Source: an uncultured Clostridia bacterium (GTDB lineage Bacteria > Bacillota > Clostridia > Christensenellales > Borkfalkiaceae). Taken from it: a DNA stretch of 7,580 bases. The DNA is taken from the NCBI GenBank assembly GCA_947176445.1, contig CAMWQK010000034.1, positions 1-7,580 on the forward strand, given 5' to 3'. How positions within the stretch are numbered: position 1 is the stretch's first letter; every line of letters begins with the position of its first letter. The notes beneath the pieces were generated by a model. It was not told the origin of the DNA. It did no database searches and saw only the letters and a list, made by a program, of their open reading frames with translations. The position numbers and the translations under genes are program-made. This document shows, in pieces, positions 6,734 through 7,580 of the stretch.

Positions 6734-7366
6734 ATGGCAAAATTCGAAGAGATGTCTCAGCTGCTTCAAAAGGGAAGAGCGAAGGACTTAACCGCGCTCG
6801 TTAACGAGGAGCTTGAGAGCGGCACGCCCGCAAAAGATATTCTCAATAATTCGCTCATCGTGGGCATGGGTGAAATCGGTCAGCGGTTCAAGAAGAACGA
6901 GGTGTTCGTTCCCGAAGTGCTGATTGCCGCAAGAGCCATGAACATGGCGCTCGCGGTCCTCAAACCCGCCCTTGCAAACGCAGGCGTAGAGCATAAGGGC
7001 ACGGTCGTCATCTGCACCGTCAAGGGTGATCTGCACGATATCGGCAAGAACCTCGTGAAGATGATGATCGAGGGAACGGGCTTGAAGGTCGTCGACCTCG
7101 GCGTGGACTGCTCCGCGGAGAAGGTCATCGACGCGATCAAGGAGTACAACGCAGACGTTGTGTGTCTCTCCGCACTCCTGACGACCACGATGCTGTATCA
7201 GAAAGAGATCATCGACGCCATCACTGCCGCGGGACTTCGCGACAAGGTCAAGATCATGGTCGGCGGCGCGCCTGTCACGCAGGAGTTTGCCGATAAGATC
7301 GGCGCGGATTTCTATACGCCCGATGCGGCGTCTGCTGCGGAGTGCGCGAGCGCGCTCTTCAACTAA
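6734..7366 (+). CDS. Corrinoid (cobalamin-binding) methyl-carrier protein, MtaC/MtbC/MttC-like
   Basis: This 210-residue protein has the usual length and layout of corrinoid proteins from methyltransfer systems. A helical cap domain (about 1-85, with GMGEIGQRFKKNEVFVPEVL at 44-63) covers the cofactor. A Rossmann-like B12-binding domain follows from about 88, with the signature D-x-H-x-x-G at 99-104 (His101 is the lower axial cobalt ligand), S-x-L at 146-148 and GG at 177-178, ending in the usual TPDAASA region. It would accept a methyl group from a substrate-specific methyltransferase as methyl-Co(III) and pass it to a second methyltransferase, such as the divergent zinc-type UroD protein. 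The ATG is fixed by GGAGG at six bases. The stop codon abuts the next ATG (TAAATG), so the two genes form an operon. The family is clear, but the methyl donor cannot be read from the sequence, so no mtaC/mtbC/mttC symbol is given. Confidence 0.95.
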   Translation: MAKFEEMSQLLQKGRAKDLTALVNEELESGTPAKDILNNSLIVGMGEIGQRFKKNEVFVPEVLIAARAMNMALAVLKPALANAGVEHKGTVVICTVKGDLHDIGKNLVKMMIEGTGLKVVDLGVDCSAEKVIDAIKEYNADVVCLSALLTTTMLYQKEIIDAITAAGLRDKVKIMVGGAPVTQEFADKIGADFYTPDAASAAECASALFN

Positions 7367-7580
7367 ATGAAACTGACTGTCATATCAAGTCACGGATCGG
7401 ATATTTTACAAGCAGAGCGGGAGACCTCTCTGCTTGAAGTCTTGCAAAAAAACGGCATAGAGATCTCCGCAAGCTGCGGCGGTACGGGCAAGTGCGGGAA
7501 GTGCCTCGTGGAAATATGCGAGGGAGACAAAAGCTATCAGGCGCTCGCCTGCCGCGTAAAGCCGAGAGAGGGCATGACGG
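7367..7580 (+). CDS. N-terminus of a [2Fe-2S] protein, probable RACo-like reductive activator of corrinoid proteins (partial)
   Basis: The first 71 codons are present and the gene runs off the window. They form a plant-type ferredoxin domain: Cys37, Cys43, Cys46 and Cys62 follow the spacing C-x5-C-x2-C-x15-C (CGGTGKCGKC, then LAC), which binds a [2Fe-2S] cluster. In clostridia, ferredoxin domains with this CGGxGxCGKC core at the start of a gene just after a corrinoid protein usually belong to large ASKHA/DUF4445 proteins (RACo family). These use ATP to reduce inactive Co(II) corrinoid back to Co(I). Only the ferredoxin part is seen; the rest is inferred. Cys51 is an extra cysteine outside the motif. 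No ribosome binding site is visible close to the ATG. The nearest GGAG (7339-7342) is too distant, so translation probably depends on coupling from the corrinoid gene, whose TAA directly precedes the ATG. A stand-alone ferredoxin is the alternative. Confidence 0.82.
   Translation, partial: MKLTVISSHGSDILQAERETSLLEVLQKNGIEISASCGGTGKCGKCLVEICEGDKSYQALACRVKPREGMT

Noticed and set aside
1..7580. tRNA or rRNA genes, CRISPR arrays, insertion sequences, phage genes or defence systems.
   Set aside because: I saw no regularly spaced repeats, transposase or integrase motifs, terminal inverted repeats with duplications, or cloverleaf-like segments. The spacers are short and explained by promoters, terminators and leaders.

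Overview
The window looks like chromosomal DNA of an anaerobic, probably gut-associated Gram-positive bacterium of the Clostridia. This is inference from several features: sigma-A-type promoters, strong AGGAGG-type ribosome binding sites, AT-rich spacers between GC-richer genes, a secreted lipoprotein with a P/T-rich linker, an M60-family protease with sugar-binding modules, and corrinoid methyltransfer genes typical of acetogens and relatives. An order-level guess (for example Christensenellales) would be speculative.

Layout. Bases 2-49 are the last codons of an unidentified gene, closed by a TTCG-loop terminator (about 61-91). A clear promoter (126-154) then drives a single long gene (197-4081). 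It encodes a 1294-residue lipoprotein with a peptidase M60 (enhancin/mucinase-like) zinc-protease core, a cadherin/Ig-like segment, a beta-rich segment, an F5/8-type-C (CBM32-like) module and a C-terminal beta-sandwich module. It ends in a strong terminator (4098-4130). A new promoter (4256-4284) and a GC-rich leader hairpin (4303-4326) precede a 361-residue UroD-superfamily protein (4358-5443) that lacks the usual H-x-C zinc motif. A long palindrome (5456-5480) separates it from a convergent second UroD-superfamily gene (minus strand, 5500-6516), which has the complete H-x-C...C motif and starts at TTG. Divergent from that gene, across a 217-bp control region, lies a corrinoid (B12-binding) protein gene (6734-7366). 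Its stop codon directly abuts the ATG of a [2Fe-2S] protein (7367 to beyond the window) that resembles the start of a RACo-type corrinoid activator.

How the genes may work together. The right half (4358-7580) looks like a corrinoid-dependent methyltransfer module. The corrinoid protein would carry the methyl group on cobalt. The zinc-type UroD protein would transfer methyl to or from it. The [2Fe-2S]/ASKHA-type protein would reductively rescue the inactive Co(II) form. The H-x-D UroD homologue is either a second methyltransferase with altered metal chemistry or has another role. No recognisable substrate-specific methyltransferase of the MttB, MtaB or MtmB type lies in the window, so the methyl donor is unknown. 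An inverted repeat sits almost exactly midway between the two predicted divergent start sites and could coordinate the zinc-type methyltransferase with the corrinoid/activator operon. The M60 lipoprotein is flanked by its own promoter and terminator, so it is probably a separate unit for attacking host or dietary glycoprotein.
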